Shown: positions 39,996 to 48,715 of the stretch, in pieces
How the letters are laid out: each line of letters opens with the position of its first letter
How positions within the stretch are numbered: position 1 is the first letter of the stretch
Source of the DNA: Janthinobacterium violaceinigrum
Lineage (GTDB): Bacteria > Pseudomonadota > Gammaproteobacteria > Burkholderiales > Burkholderiaceae_D
NCBI RefSeq assembly: GCF_009208555.1
Contig: NZ_WFLI01000001.1
Location: 124,001 to 188,000, forward strand
Length of the DNA stretch: 64,000 nt
Direction of reading: 5' to 3'
Notes under the pieces: model-generated
What the model saw: the letters and a program-made list of their open reading frames with translations, nothing else
What the model was told of the DNA's origin: nothing
The model's database searches: none
Translations under genes and position numbers: made by a program

Positions 39996-40357
39996 GACTG
40001 GTCCCACACTTCGATGGTCAGCAATTGCCCGGGCGTGCAGGCGGCGATGCGTTCGCCGTGCACGGTGATGGTGCCGGGCCAGCCCGTGGGCCGGTCCTGG
40101 GGAAATTCGTCATCGTGCGTTTCGGCAATGCCTGCCTGCAGCAGGGGCGCGATGACGTCCGCCGTGGCCGTGTAGCGGTTGGGGAAGCCGTTGAAGGCCA
40201 GCTGGGTGGCCTTGCCTTGCGTACACAGTTGCGCGATCCAGTCCGCGCCGGACAAGCCCGCTTCCCAGGTGGCGAGAAACGCCTGCTTGCCGACTTTCGT
40301 CATATCTGCCATCTGTTCGGGCGTTTCTGTCGAGATAATGGTCCACCAGCCGGACAT
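39992..40357 (-). CDS. Hypothetical protein downstream of the selenium transporter
   Basis: A 121-aa soluble protein (MSGWWTIIST...) with AAGGAAA before its ATG. No signal peptide or motif that I can assign. It sits 28 bp after the last ABC permease gene and overlaps the YhbS-like acetyltransferase, so it may be transcribed as the tail of the mnmH-selD-phn operon. No function is inferred. Confidence 0.65.
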   Translation of the reverse strand: MSGWWTIISTETPEQMADMTKVGKQAFLATWEAGLSGADWIAQLCTQGKATQLAFNGFPNRYTATADVIAPLLQAGIAETHDDEFPQDRPTGWPGTITVHGERIAACTPGQLLTIEVWDQS

Positions 40358-40385
40358 GGGGTTTCCTTGTGAAAAATTAAACGGA

Positions 40386-41186
40386 TCAGCGGGTCATGGC
40401 GCGCCGCAGCAGGTAGCTGAGGCCATCGACGGCGGCCACCATCAGCAGCATGGCGACGATGACGGTGGCGGCGCTCGGCATCTGGAACAGCGACAGGTGA
40501 TACTTGAGCATCTGCCCCAGGCCGCCCGCGCCGACGACGCCGAGGATGGCGGCGGCGCGGATATTGTTTTCCCAGCGGTACAGGGTATACGACATCATTT
40601 GCGGGCTGCACTGCGGCAAGGTGGCGTACAGGAAGGCCACGGCGGGGCGCGCGCCGTTGATGCGCAGGGTCGCCGCCGGCAAGGGCGGGCAATTCTCGAA
40701 GGCGTCGGCAAACAAACGTCCCAGCACGCCTACCGTGTGCAGGGCCAGCGCCAGGGTGCCCGCGAAAGGGCCCAGGCCGGCGGCGATCAGCAGGATGGAG
40801 GCCCACACCAGTTCGGGAATCGAGCGCAGAACATTCAGCACGCCCCGTGTCGCGTTGCGCGCCACATTGCCAAAACGGCCGCTGGCGGGCAGGGCCAGCA
40901 GCGCGCCCAGCACGGCGGCAATCACCGTGCCGATGGCGGACATGGCCAGGGTCTCGAAGGTGGCCACGCCCACTTTCATGAGGAAGTTCGGCGCCAGCTC
41001 GGGCGGCGCGAAGCCGTGCAGGAAGTCTGCGCTCGTGTGCACGGCGTCGGCGCTGAAGAACTCGCCCCATTTCAGGGGCAGGGTGGCAAAGCTGGCGATG
41101 ACCAGCAGCAGCAAGCAGGCCAGCAAGGCCCAGGTGGACCAGCGCACGGGCTCGGCAACAGGCAGCATGGACGTATCGCTCTTCAT
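40386..41186 (-). CDS. phnE: PhnE-type ABC permease (second copy; probable selenium-oxyanion uptake)
   Basis: A 266-aa inner-membrane permease with about five to six helices. The cytoplasmic EAA-like loop reads ILGVVGAGGLGQMLKYHLSLF, as in PhnE. It overlaps the upstream permease gene by 4 bp (ATGA). With the adjacent permease, PhnC-like ATPase and PhnD-like binding protein it forms a complete importer. No C-P lyase genes are near, whereas selD and mnmH are immediately upstream, so selenate/selenite is the better substrate guess than phosphonate. Confidence 0.85.
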   Translation of the reverse strand: MKSDTSMLPVAEPVRWSTWALLACLLLLVIASFATLPLKWGEFFSADAVHTSADFLHGFAPPELAPNFLMKVGVATFETLAMSAIGTVIAAVLGALLALPASGRFGNVARNATRGVLNVLRSIPELVWASILLIAAGLGPFAGTLALALHTVGVLGRLFADAFENCPPLPAATLRINGARPAVAFLYATLPQCSPQMMSYTLYRWENNIRAAAILGVVGAGGLGQMLKYHLSLFQMPSAATVIVAMLLMVAAVDGLSYLLRRAMTR

Positions 41187-42013
41187 GCCAGCCTCCGGCG
41201 CAGCATGGCCGAGACGGCATCGGCGCCCGCCACCAGCAGCACGAAGACCATCAGCATGGTGGCCAGCTCGCTGCCCGCCATCATCTTCATCGATTCATCC
41301 ATGCGCTGGCCCAGGCCGCCCGCACCGACAAAACCCATGACGACGGAGCCGCGGATCGCGCATTCCCAGCGGTAGATCGTGTAGGACACCAGTTCGGCGG
41401 CCGATTCGGGCAGGGCGCCATACAGCAGGGCTTTCAGCCTGCCGCTGCCGTTGTGCAATAACGCGTTGCAGGCGGCCGCGTCCGACGATTCGAGGATTTC
41501 CGCATAGACCTTGCCCAGCATGCCGCAATAGGTGAGGGCGATGGCGATCACGCCCGCCGTCGGCCCCAGTCCCACGATGCGCACCAATAACAAGGCCCAC
41601 ACCAGTTCCGGCACGCTGCGCAGCAGCACCAGCAGGGCGCGGATTGCGTGGCGCAGGGCGGCGGCCAGCGGCGACACCCGGCCGGAGCCGATGCGCGAAA
41701 TGGACAGGCGCTCCGTCACCAGCAAGGTCAGGGGGATGGCGCCCAGCATGGCCAGCGCCATGCCGGCCGTGGCCATGGCAATGGTTTCCCAGCTGGAAAT
41801 GGCTACCAGTTGCAGGAATTCCAGCGAGTGGGCGGGCGGCACGAAACTGGCAAGGAATTGCCAGGTGGCGGCCAGGCTTTGCGCATCCCATAGAATCCAC
41901 GGCTTGAATTCCGCTTGCACCAGCATCGGCCACAGCACGAGCAGCACGACGGCAGCGCCGGTCAGGCGGCCGCGCCAGGCGGGGTCGCGGGGGATGGCGG
42001 TGCTCGTCAGCAA
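41183..42013 (-). CDS. phnE: PhnE-type ABC permease (first copy)
   Basis: A 276-aa permease starting at TTG 42013, which has GAGG 6 bases upstream and lies just inside the end of phnC; no ATG near the N-terminus would keep the first helix. The EAA-like loop is VVMGFVGAGGLGQRMDESMKMM. It shares fold and motif with the following permease and the two should form a heterodimer, rather than the homodimer expected of a single PhnE. Confidence 0.85.
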   Translation of the reverse strand: MLTSTAIPRDPAWRGRLTGAAVVLLVLWPMLVQAEFKPWILWDAQSLAATWQFLASFVPPAHSLEFLQLVAISSWETIAMATAGMALAMLGAIPLTLLVTERLSISRIGSGRVSPLAAALRHAIRALLVLLRSVPELVWALLLVRIVGLGPTAGVIAIALTYCGMLGKVYAEILESSDAAACNALLHNGSGRLKALLYGALPESAAELVSYTIYRWECAIRGSVVMGFVGAGGLGQRMDESMKMMAGSELATMLMVFVLLVAGADAVSAMLRRRLA

Positions 42014-42819
42014 AGGGGCCTCGCGGCGTCCAGCTGCGTTTCCACGGCTTCGAACTGCGGGGCCGGATCGGCCTTGTTGCGGTACAGCGCTTCGATCATG
42101 GCGTCGCTGACCTCGGCGCCAGGCAAGTCGAAGACGATCTTGCCGTCGCGCAGGGCGACGATGCGGGGAAAACAGGCGCGCGCGATATCCACCTGGTGCA
42201 GGCTGCAGATCAGGGTGGCGTGGCGCGCCGTCGCTTCCGCCTGCAGCACATGGATGGTCTGCAAGGCCAGCGTGGGGTCGAGCGCGGACAGCGGTTCGTC
42301 GACGAGGAACACTTGCGCATCCGACACGAGCGCGCGGGCCATGCCGCAGCGCTGGCGTTCGCCGCCGGACAGGCGGTCGACCCGCGCATACAGCTTATCC
42401 TGCAGGTTGAATTTAGCTAAGGCGTCCCAAGCGGCGCGCGGCTCGACGGGCGCCAGCAGCGAACGGATGGCCGTCCACAAGCTCCATTGGGGCAAGCGGC
42501 CCGCCAGCACGGCGTTGACGACCCGCTGGCGCGGCGGCAAGGGCGGCGTCTGCGGCGCCAGGAACAGGCGCGCGCGCAAGGCGTGGCGTTCGCCGCTGCC
42601 GATTTGCCACGGAGAGGTGCCAAGGATGGTCAAGGTGCCGGACTCGGGGCGCAGCGCGCAGGCCAGGGTATGCAGCAGGCTGGTCTTGCCGGCGCCGGAA
42701 GGGCCGATCAGGGCGATCTGTTCACCTTGGGCCACGTCCAGGCTGAGTTCGCGCAGGGCCAGCGCATTGCCGGCGGCGCCCGCGTGGTGGACGCTGACCT
42801 TGTGAAGTTGGAATGTCAT
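42007..42819 (-). CDS. phnC: PhnC-type ABC transporter ATP-binding protein
   Basis: A 270-aa ATPase with Walker A GPSGAGKTS (near residue 40), signature LSGGERQRC and Walker B VFLVDEPLSALD, plus the switch His (CSLHQVD). The PhnC-like features support the transporter assignment. The gene overlaps the following permease start (42007-42013) and is 112 bp from the binding-protein gene; that gap contains a strong palindrome. Confidence 0.88.
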   Translation of the reverse strand: MTFQLHKVSVHHAGAAGNALALRELSLDVAQGEQIALIGPSGAGKTSLLHTLACALRPESGTLTILGTSPWQIGSGERHALRARLFLAPQTPPLPPRQRVVNAVLAGRLPQWSLWTAIRSLLAPVEPRAAWDALAKFNLQDKLYARVDRLSGGERQRCGMARALVSDAQVFLVDEPLSALDPTLALQTIHVLQAEATARHATLICSLHQVDIARACFPRIVALRDGKIVFDLPGAEVSDAMIEALYRNKADPAPQFEAVETQLDAARPLC

Positions 42820-42881
42820 GCGTTTGTTGGCTACGATTGCTGGAAAGTTGTTACATCTATTGAAGTCCGGGGCAAAGAGCC

Positions 42882-42908
42882 GGGGTCAGACCCGACGGGT
42901 CTGACCCC
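42882..42908. repeat. Perfect hairpin GGGGTCAGACCC/GGGTCTGACCCC
   Basis: A 12-bp perfect stem with a 3-base loop between phnD and phnC. It could act as a transcript-processing or stabilising hairpin that raises the binding protein relative to the ATPase. From memory, the GGGGTCAGACCC word is a common intergenic repeat in beta-proteobacteria. Confidence 0.7.
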
Positions 42909-42931
42909 AGATTTCTGCCGCGTGTCGGAAA

Positions 42932-43810
42932 TTACTTCAACAAACCCGCATTGCGCGCAGCCGCTTCGATATCCTTGTAGTTCTCCGCCTTGGTGGGGAT
43001 GAACTTCGTGGCGCGCTGCAGTTCGAGGATTTCCTTGCCTTCAGGCGTGGATGGATCGAGCGCCAGGAAGGCGTCCGTCAGCTTCTTGCGCACGGCGGGG
43101 TTCATGTCGGCGCGCACGCTCCAGTTGTAATCGTAGTAGCCGGGCGTCGTGTAGAACACGCGCACCTTGGCGGGATCGACCTTCTTCGCTTCCACCAGCT
43201 TTTCCCACACGGAGATATTCAAGGTGCCCGCATCGACCTTGCCGCCGGCGACGGCCGCCACGGTGGCGTCATGCGCGCCGGAAAACGCGATGCGCTTCAT
43301 GTCCGTGTCCGGGTTGATCTTGGCGGCCAGCAAGTAGTAGCGCGGCATCAAGTGGCCCGACGTCGACGATTCCGAACCGAACGTGAAGTTCTTGCCTTTC
43401 AGGTCGGACAACTGATTGATGTCCTTGCTGGTGGTCACAAATACGGAGCGGAACTTCGTGTCTTCCTCGCGCTGCACCAGGGGCACGATCTTGCCACCGC
43501 TGCGCACGTTCGCTTGCACGAAGGTAAAGCCGCCGAACCAGACCATGTCGAGCTTGTTATTGATCAAGCCTTCCACGGATGCCGCGTAGTCGGTCACGGG
43601 CGTAAATTCCACCTTCATGCCCAGCTTTTTTTCCAGGTAGCTGCCCAGCGGCTTGAACTTGCGCTGCAATTCCGTCGGCGCCTCGTCGGGGATGGCGGAG
43701 ACGCGCAGCACTTGCTGTGCCTGCGCCAGGCCGCTGTGAATGGCCAGGGTGGCGGCGACGGTGGCCAGGATGGCGGGGAACTTGGAAAATGAGTTGGAGA
43801 ATGTGGTCAT
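42932..43810 (-). CDS. phnD: PhnD-like periplasmic binding protein (putative selenate/selenite)
   Basis: A 292-aa periplasmic binding protein with a signal peptide (FPAILATVAATLAIHSGLAQA). The two-lobe fold is recognised from VLRVSAIPDEAPTELQRKFKPLGSYLEKKLG, GLINNKLDMVWFGGFTFV and FGSESSTSGHLMPRYYL, the anion-binding Ser/Thr segment. It matches what I recall as the 'putative selenate ABC transporter' branch of PhnD proteins, which is defined by adjacency to selD. Start 43810 has AGG upstream. It follows selD by 26 bp. Confidence 0.85.
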   Translation of the reverse strand: MTTFSNSFSKFPAILATVAATLAIHSGLAQAQQVLRVSAIPDEAPTELQRKFKPLGSYLEKKLGMKVEFTPVTDYAASVEGLINNKLDMVWFGGFTFVQANVRSGGKIVPLVQREEDTKFRSVFVTTSKDINQLSDLKGKNFTFGSESSTSGHLMPRYYLLAAKINPDTDMKRIAFSGAHDATVAAVAGGKVDAGTLNISVWEKLVEAKKVDPAKVRVFYTTPGYYDYNWSVRADMNPAVRKKLTDAFLALDPSTPEGKEILELQRATKFIPTKAENYKDIEAAARNAGLLK

Positions 43811-43836
43811 GGGACTGCCTTTGCAAAAAATATTCA

Positions 43837-44901
43837 TTAGATTACGGAAACCCCGGTACTGCCTTCCTGCATCTCGCCGATGACGACGGCGTCGCCAAAG
43901 CCTTCGGCGCGGAAAATCGCCAGCACTTGCTCGACGGCTTCCGGCGCGCACGCCACCAGCAGGGGGCCGGCCGTCTGCGGATCCGTCAAGATCGCCTTGT
44001 CGATGGCGCTCAAGCCGTCATCGAGCTGCACTTGCGCGCCATAGCCCTGCCAGTTGCGGCCCGAGGCACCCGTGATGTTGCCGTTCTGCGCCAGTTGCTG
44101 CACTTGCGGCAGCAGGGGCACGTCTTGCATGGCGATACGCGCCTGCAACTTGGCGCCGCGCGCCAGTTCCAGGGTGTGGCCCAGCAAGCCGAAGCCCGTC
44201 ACGTCCGTCAGCGCATGCACGCCGTCCAGCAGGGCCAGTTTCTTGCCCGGGGTATTCAATTTGGTGGTGTTGGCGATCAGGGAAGCGTAGCCTTCCGCAT
44301 CCAGCGCATTTTTCTTCAGCGCGGCCGACAGGATGCCCACGCCGATCGGCTTGCCCAATACCAGCTTGTCGCCGGCGCGCGCGCCCGCGTTGCGTTTCAC
44401 TTGCGAGGGGTGGACCAGGCCCAGCACGACCAGGCCGTAGATCGGTTCGACGGAATCGATGGTGTGGCCGCCCGCGATGGGGATGCCGGCCTGGGCGCAG
44501 ATGGTTTCGCCGCCTTTCAAGATGAGGCCGATGGTTTCCACGGGCAGCTTGTTGATCGGCATGCCGACCAGGGCCAGCGCCATGATGGGCGTGCCGCCCA
44601 TGGCGTACACGTCGGAAATGGCGTTGGTGGCGGCGATGCGGCCAAAGTCGAACGGGTCGTCGACGATGGGCATGAAGAAATCCGTGGTGGCGATCAGCGC
44701 CTGCTCGTCGTTGAGCTGGTAGACGGCCGCGTCATCCGAGGTTTCTATGCCGACCAGCAATTCCTTCGGCAGGGGAAAGCCGCCGCTGCCTTTTAAAATG
44801 TCGGCCAGCACGCCCGGCGCAATTTTGCAGCCGCAGCCGCCGCCATGGGCAAATTCGGTCAACCGGATGGGAGTATTTGGTGTTGCTGCGCTATCGGACA
44901 T
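43837..44901 (-). CDS. selD: Selenophosphate synthase (Cys form)
   Basis: Makes selenophosphate from selenide and ATP. The catalytic loop is HGGGCGCK, with C23 and K26 (start at 44901) corresponding to Cys17 and Lys20 of the E. coli enzyme; it is a cysteine, not a selenocysteine, form. SDDAAVY and TTDFFMPIVDDPFDFGRIAATNAISDVYAMGG are the AIRS-family ATP-binding segments. Start 44901 (MSDSAAT) has AGGA 8 bases upstream; ATGs at 44910 and 44928 are alternatives. It lies between mnmH and phnD, giving a uptake-activation-use order for selenium. No selA or selB is present in the window. Confidence 0.94.
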   Translation of the reverse strand: MSDSAATPNTPIRLTEFAHGGGCGCKIAPGVLADILKGSGGFPLPKELLVGIETSDDAAVYQLNDEQALIATTDFFMPIVDDPFDFGRIAATNAISDVYAMGGTPIMALALVGMPINKLPVETIGLILKGGETICAQAGIPIAGGHTIDSVEPIYGLVVLGLVHPSQVKRNAGARAGDKLVLGKPIGVGILSAALKKNALDAEGYASLIANTTKLNTPGKKLALLDGVHALTDVTGFGLLGHTLELARGAKLQARIAMQDVPLLPQVQQLAQNGNITGASGRNWQGYGAQVQLDDGLSAIDKAILTDPQTAGPLLVACAPEAVEQVLAIFRAEGFGDAVVIGEMQEGSTGVSVI

Positions 44902-44943
44902 GGTCGTCATCCTGCTCAAAAAGGTCATGAAAGCTGCGCCGGC

Positions 44944-46035
44944 TTACGCGGCGCTGGCGGTACGGTGTTCGCCGACGATAGCACATAATGCGCGCGCGGC
45001 TTGCTCAAAGGCATGTTCTGAAATGTCGGGCAAGTGCAGCGGCGTCGCCTGGGCGTAGCGGCTGAAGTTGCGGGCGATCGACTGCCGGTAGACGGGGTCG
45101 TAATGCTGCACCAGCAATTCTTCCACCAGCTCGGCCATGCGGCCTGCCGTCGCCAATTGCTGCCAATGGGCAATTTTCTCCTTGCCATGCAGCTGCGTCA
45201 ACAGGGCCAGCTGCACGTTCAGGCGCGCCGCATCGGCTACATAATGTTCGTAATCCTGCATCAGCAGCTGCACGCGCTGCTCCGTGGCCAGCTGCACGTC
45301 CGTGCAGGCGGCCGCGCGCATCTTGTCCATCAGCGCGTCGGGCACGCGCAAGCGGCCCACTTTCTTGCTTTCGGACTCGATGAACACGGGCAACGCGGGG
45401 TCGAAATGGCGCAGCTGCTGCCACAGCGCGCTTTCAAACGCCTTTTGCGCCGGCTGCTCGGCCTCGGGCAAGCCGCCCAGCACGGAGCCGCGGTGGGCCG
45501 CCAGTTGCTCCAGGTCGATCACTTGCGCGCCTTGCCTGTCCAGCACCTGCAGCAAACGGCTCTTGCCGCTGCCCGTGGGGCCGCACAGCACGTTAATGAA
45601 ATCGAATCGGGCGGGCAGGGTGGCCAGCTCCGCGTTCACGTGGCGCCGGTATTCCTTGTAGCCGCCGTCGAGCTGCGTGACGGGCCAGCCGATGCGCGCC
45701 AGGATGTGCGCCATGGCGCCGCTGCGGTTGCCGCCGCGCCAGCAGTAGACGAGCGGTTTCCAGTGCTGCGGGTGGCCGAGAAAGCCTTCCTCGATATGCC
45801 GCGCGATATTTTTCGCGATCAGCGTCGCGCCCAGCTTCTTTGCCTCGAAGGCGCTCGTCTGCTTGTACAGGGTGCCCACGCGCACGCGTTCTTCATCGTC
45901 CAGCACGGGCAGGTTGATGGCGCCCGGCAAGTGGTCTTCCGCGAACTCGGACGGGCTGCGCACATCGATGATGGCATCGAACTCGCTCAGGCGGGGCAGG
46001 ATGTCGCTGAAAGGCAGGACTGCAGGGTATTTCAT
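44944..46035 (-). CDS. mnmH: tRNA 2-selenouridine synthase
   Basis: Converts 2-thiouridine at the tRNA wobble position to 2-selenouridine by way of a geranylated intermediate, using selenophosphate. A 363-aa protein with an N-terminal rhodanese domain (catalytic Cys in LVYCWRGGNRSGAM) and a C-terminal P-loop domain (CGPTGSGKSRLL). It is the first gene of the minus-strand unit mnmH-selD-phnDCEE, so selenium here is likely used for tRNA modification. Confidence 0.93.
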   Translation of the reverse strand: MKYPAVLPFSDILPRLSEFDAIIDVRSPSEFAEDHLPGAINLPVLDDEERVRVGTLYKQTSAFEAKKLGATLIAKNIARHIEEGFLGHPQHWKPLVYCWRGGNRSGAMAHILARIGWPVTQLDGGYKEYRRHVNAELATLPARFDFINVLCGPTGSGKSRLLQVLDRQGAQVIDLEQLAAHRGSVLGGLPEAEQPAQKAFESALWQQLRHFDPALPVFIESESKKVGRLRVPDALMDKMRAAACTDVQLATEQRVQLLMQDYEHYVADAARLNVQLALLTQLHGKEKIAHWQQLATAGRMAELVEELLVQHYDPVYRQSIARNFSRYAQATPLHLPDISEHAFEQAARALCAIVGEHRTASAA

Positions 46036-46113
46036 CGTGGCGCGGCTGCTTGGAATGGGGAAAGACGTATTATCCCCGATAAAGGCCGCCGGCGTGGGGG
46101 CAAACGCCGCCCC

Positions 46114-47256
46114 TTACGCTTCCCCCGCCTGGCCGCCGTCCTGCATGGCCGTGAAGAACCGGACCAGGCTGTGCGGCGCGTCGTCGTCCAGGCACAGGCG
46201 CAACACGCGTTCCGATTCCGCCGCGGCGGCGCTGCTGCGCGCAAACAGCGCTGTTTCATACGCCAGCAGGGCCGCGTCCGCGTCGCCCCGGTGCGCGGCC
46301 AGCGCCTGCGCCAGCTCGGCGCCGTCCAGCATGGCCAGGTTGGCGCCTTCGCCAGCCGGCGCCATCAGGTGGGCCGCATCGCCCAGCAAGGTCGCGCCCG
46401 CCACGCGCTGCCAGCGGTGGTCAACGGGCAGCATGTGCACGGGACGGGGTACGGGCGGCGTGTCGGCGTCCGTGATCAGGGCCGTGAGCGCGGGCGCCCA
46501 GCCGGAAAATTCCGCGGCGATGCAGGCCCGGGCGGCGGCGGGATCGGCAAAGTCGATGCCGGCCAGCCAGCTTTCGGGCTTGCGCAAGGCCACATACGCA
46601 TGCAGCACGCCATCGGCTTCGCGGTGGGCCTGGATGCCCTTGCCAGGCGCCAGCGCGAACAGGGCGCCGGCACCCACGGCTTGCGCGCCGGCCCCGTGGC
46701 GGCGGTCGCTGTCGAGCAGATACGTTTCGATGAAGGTGATGCCGCTGTACGCGGGCTGCGCGCCGGAGAGCAGGGGCCGCACCCTGGACCAGGCGCCGTC
46801 CGCGCCCACCAGTAGCTCGCTCGTCACCGTGGCGCCATTTGCAAAGCCCAGCATGTGCCGGCCGCCGTCCAGCGTCGCGACGCTTGCCAGCTTATGGCCC
46901 CAGTGCACGGTGCCGGCCGGCAGCGCGTCCAGCAGCAGGCGGCGCAGTTCGCCGCGCGGCACTTCGGGACGGCCGCCCGTGCCATCGTCCCCTTCGTCGA
47001 GCAGCACCGTGCCGTGCCGGTCGAGCACGCGGCTCGCTTCGCCGCCCGCATGGATGAGGGCGCGGAAGGCGTCATGCAGGCCCGCCGCCTTGAGCGCGCG
47101 CTGGCCGCTGTCCGCATGAATGTCGAGCATGCCGCCCTGGCTGCGGGCCTGCGGCGACGCATCCGCTTCATACACGGTGGCGGCGATGCCGTGGACGTGC
47201 AGCACGCGGGCGAGCATCAGCCCGCCCAGGCCTGCGCCGATGATCGCGATATGCAT
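46114..47256 (-). CDS. TetX-like FAD-dependent monooxygenase
   Basis: A 380-aa class A flavoprotein hydroxylase. MHIAIIGAGLGGLMLARVL is the FAD dinucleotide motif, GGMLDIHADSGQRALKAAGL strongly resembles the TetX segment following the first strand, and GDAAHLMAPAGEGANLAMLDG is the GD motif. A divergent TetR-family regulator with a perfect operator lies next to it, as for many tetracycline- or antibiotic-modifying monooxygenases. It could inactivate tetracycline or another polycyclic compound; substrate specificity is not readable. Confidence 0.85.
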   Translation of the reverse strand: MHIAIIGAGLGGLMLARVLHVHGIAATVYEADASPQARSQGGMLDIHADSGQRALKAAGLHDAFRALIHAGGEASRVLDRHGTVLLDEGDDGTGGRPEVPRGELRRLLLDALPAGTVHWGHKLASVATLDGGRHMLGFANGATVTSELLVGADGAWSRVRPLLSGAQPAYSGITFIETYLLDSDRRHGAGAQAVGAGALFALAPGKGIQAHREADGVLHAYVALRKPESWLAGIDFADPAAARACIAAEFSGWAPALTALITDADTPPVPRPVHMLPVDHRWQRVAGATLLGDAAHLMAPAGEGANLAMLDGAELAQALAAHRGDADAALLAYETALFARSSAAAAESERVLRLCLDDDAPHSLVRFFTAMQDGGQAGEA

Positions 47257-47288
47257 GGTGATCCTTGAAGGTGGTTTTAAAATGGAAC

Positions 47289-47303
47289 TGGAACGACGTT
47301 CCA
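47289..47303. promoter_or_regulatory. Perfect 15-bp palindrome, TetR operator
   Basis: TGGAACGACGTTCCA is a perfect palindrome centred on 47296, in the 89-bp gap between the divergent monooxygenase (start 47256) and tetR (start 47346). A second partial half-site TGGAAC precedes it. Position and symmetry fit a TetR dimer repressing both genes. Confidence 0.7.
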
Positions 47304-47345
47304 CGAGAATTTTGCGGCACACCGGCATCTGTGTCAAGATAAGCG

Positions 47346-48029
47346 ATGCCCGATACCGTAGCGACCCCACCACGACGCGCCGACTCGCTGACGCGCGACA
47401 CCATCATCGACGCCGCCATTGCCCTGCTCGACACGGCCGGCGAGGGCGGCCTGACCTTCCGCGCCCTGGCCGCGCGCCTGGCCACGGGGGCGGGTGCCAT
47501 CTACTGGCACGTGGCCGACAAGGACGATTTATTTACAGCCGCCAGCGACGCCATCGTGGCCCGCGCCATGGATGGGGCGCCGCACGGCGATACGCCGCAG
47601 GCGGGCATCCGCGCCGTGGCGCTGGCCATGTTCGAGGCCATGGATGCGCATCCGTGGCTGGGCTCGGCGCTGTCGCGCGCGCCGGGCCAGCTGCCCACTG
47701 TGCGCATCCTGGAGCGCCTGGGCCGGCAGGTGGACGCGCTGGGCGTGCCGCCGAACGGGCAATGGCTGGCGGCATGCACCCTGTTAAATTATTTGCTGGG
47801 CGTGAGCGGACAGAATGCGGCCAATGCCGTCATCGCGCGGGAAAAGGGGCTGGAGCGCGCGCATGTCCTCGACACCATGGCGGGCGTATGGTCGCGCCTC
47901 GACGCGCAGGCGTTTCCATTTGCCCGCAAGGTGGCAGGGCAGCTGCGCGCGCACGACGACCGCGAGGATTTCCTCGCGGGCATCGACCTGATCGTGCATG
48001 GCATGCAGGCGCTGCAAGAGGGACGCTAG
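47346..48029 (+). CDS. TetR-family repressor
   Basis: A 227-aa regulator. The N-terminal helix-turn-helix (TIIDAAIALLDTAGEGGLTFRALAARLATGAGAIYWHVADKDDLF) has the Y-W-H-x-x-K-x-x-L signature of the TetR recognition helix. The C-terminal ligand domain (about 80-220) is Ala-rich. It is divergent from the TetX-like monooxygenase, and its stop codon shares a CTAG tetramer with the convergent cidB stop. It probably responds to the monooxygenase substrate. Confidence 0.88.
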   Translation: MPDTVATPPRRADSLTRDTIIDAAIALLDTAGEGGLTFRALAARLATGAGAIYWHVADKDDLFTAASDAIVARAMDGAPHGDTPQAGIRAVALAMFEAMDAHPWLGSALSRAPGQLPTVRILERLGRQVDALGVPPNGQWLAACTLLNYLLGVSGQNAANAVIAREKGLERAHVLDTMAGVWSRLDAQAFPFARKVAGQLRAHDDREDFLAGIDLIVHGMQALQEGR

Positions 48030-48715
48030 CCCAGCAGGTGCCCCAGCAGCGGCGCCAGCAGCACCGTCACGACGCCGGAAAAGATCATCGTCAGGCTGGC
48101 CACGGCGCCTTCTTCCGTGCCCACCCGGCGCGCCACGGACAGGCCGAAACCGTGCGCGGCCGCGCCATACGGGGCGCCGCGGGCGATGCGCATGCGCAGG
48201 GGCAGCAGTTTCAGCAGCGGCTTGCCCAGCATCAAGCCAAACAAACCCGTCATCACGACAAAGATGCCCGTCAGCTGGGCCGAGCCGCCCATGTGGCGCG
48301 ACGCTTCGAGCGCGAACGGCGTGGACACGGAGCGGGCCAGCAGGCTGCGCGCCATGTCGCCGTGCACGCCCAGCAGCCGGTCCAGCAGCAGGGTGGCGGC
48401 GACCGAGGCCACGATGCCGGCGCAGCTGCCCAGGCTCAGGGCCAGCCAGTGCTTGCGGATCAGCTTGCGCTCCTGGAAGATGGGCAGCGCAAACGCGACC
48501 GTCGCCGGGCCCAGCAGCCACGGCAGCCAGCGCGTCTCGCCGAAATACGTGGCGAACGGCGTCGAGGTGGCCTGCACGATGACGATCAGGATGGCCGAGG
48601 TGCAGATGGCGGGCGTGAGCAGGAAATGCGGGTGGCGCTTGTGCAGCGCCTGGTTGGCATAGAACAGCACCAGGGTCAGCAGCAGGAACAGCAGCGACAA
48701 CATCAGGGTATTCAT
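48026..48715 (-). CDS. LrgB/CidB-family membrane protein
   Basis: A 229-aa integral membrane protein with about seven helices. The family pattern is seen in ARSVSTPFALEASRHMGGSAQLTGIFVVMTG and GAPYGAAAHGFGLSVA (the HG-x-G-x-A motif). LrgB/CidB proteins pair with CidA/LrgA holin-like proteins to modulate murein hydrolase export or pyruvate/glycolate movement. Coupled to cidA by ATGA overlap (48712-48715). Confidence 0.88.
   Translation of the reverse strand: MNTLMLSLLFLLLTLVLFYANQALHKRHPHFLLTPAICTSAILIVIVQATSTPFATYFGETRWLPWLLGPATVAFALPIFQERKLIRKHWLALSLGSCAGIVASVAATLLLDRLLGVHGDMARSLLARSVSTPFALEASRHMGGSAQLTGIFVVMTGLFGLMLGKPLLKLLPLRMRIARGAPYGAAAHGFGLSVARRVGTEEGAVASLTMIFSGVVTVLLAPLLGHLLG

Noticed and set aside
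40386..43810. Phosphonate utilisation locus
   Set aside because: Only transporter genes are present; no C-P lyase or phosphonatase genes follow, and selD/mnmH are in the same unit.
43837..44901. Selenocysteine-containing SelD
   Set aside because: The catalytic position is an ordinary Cys codon (C23); no in-frame TGA occurs.
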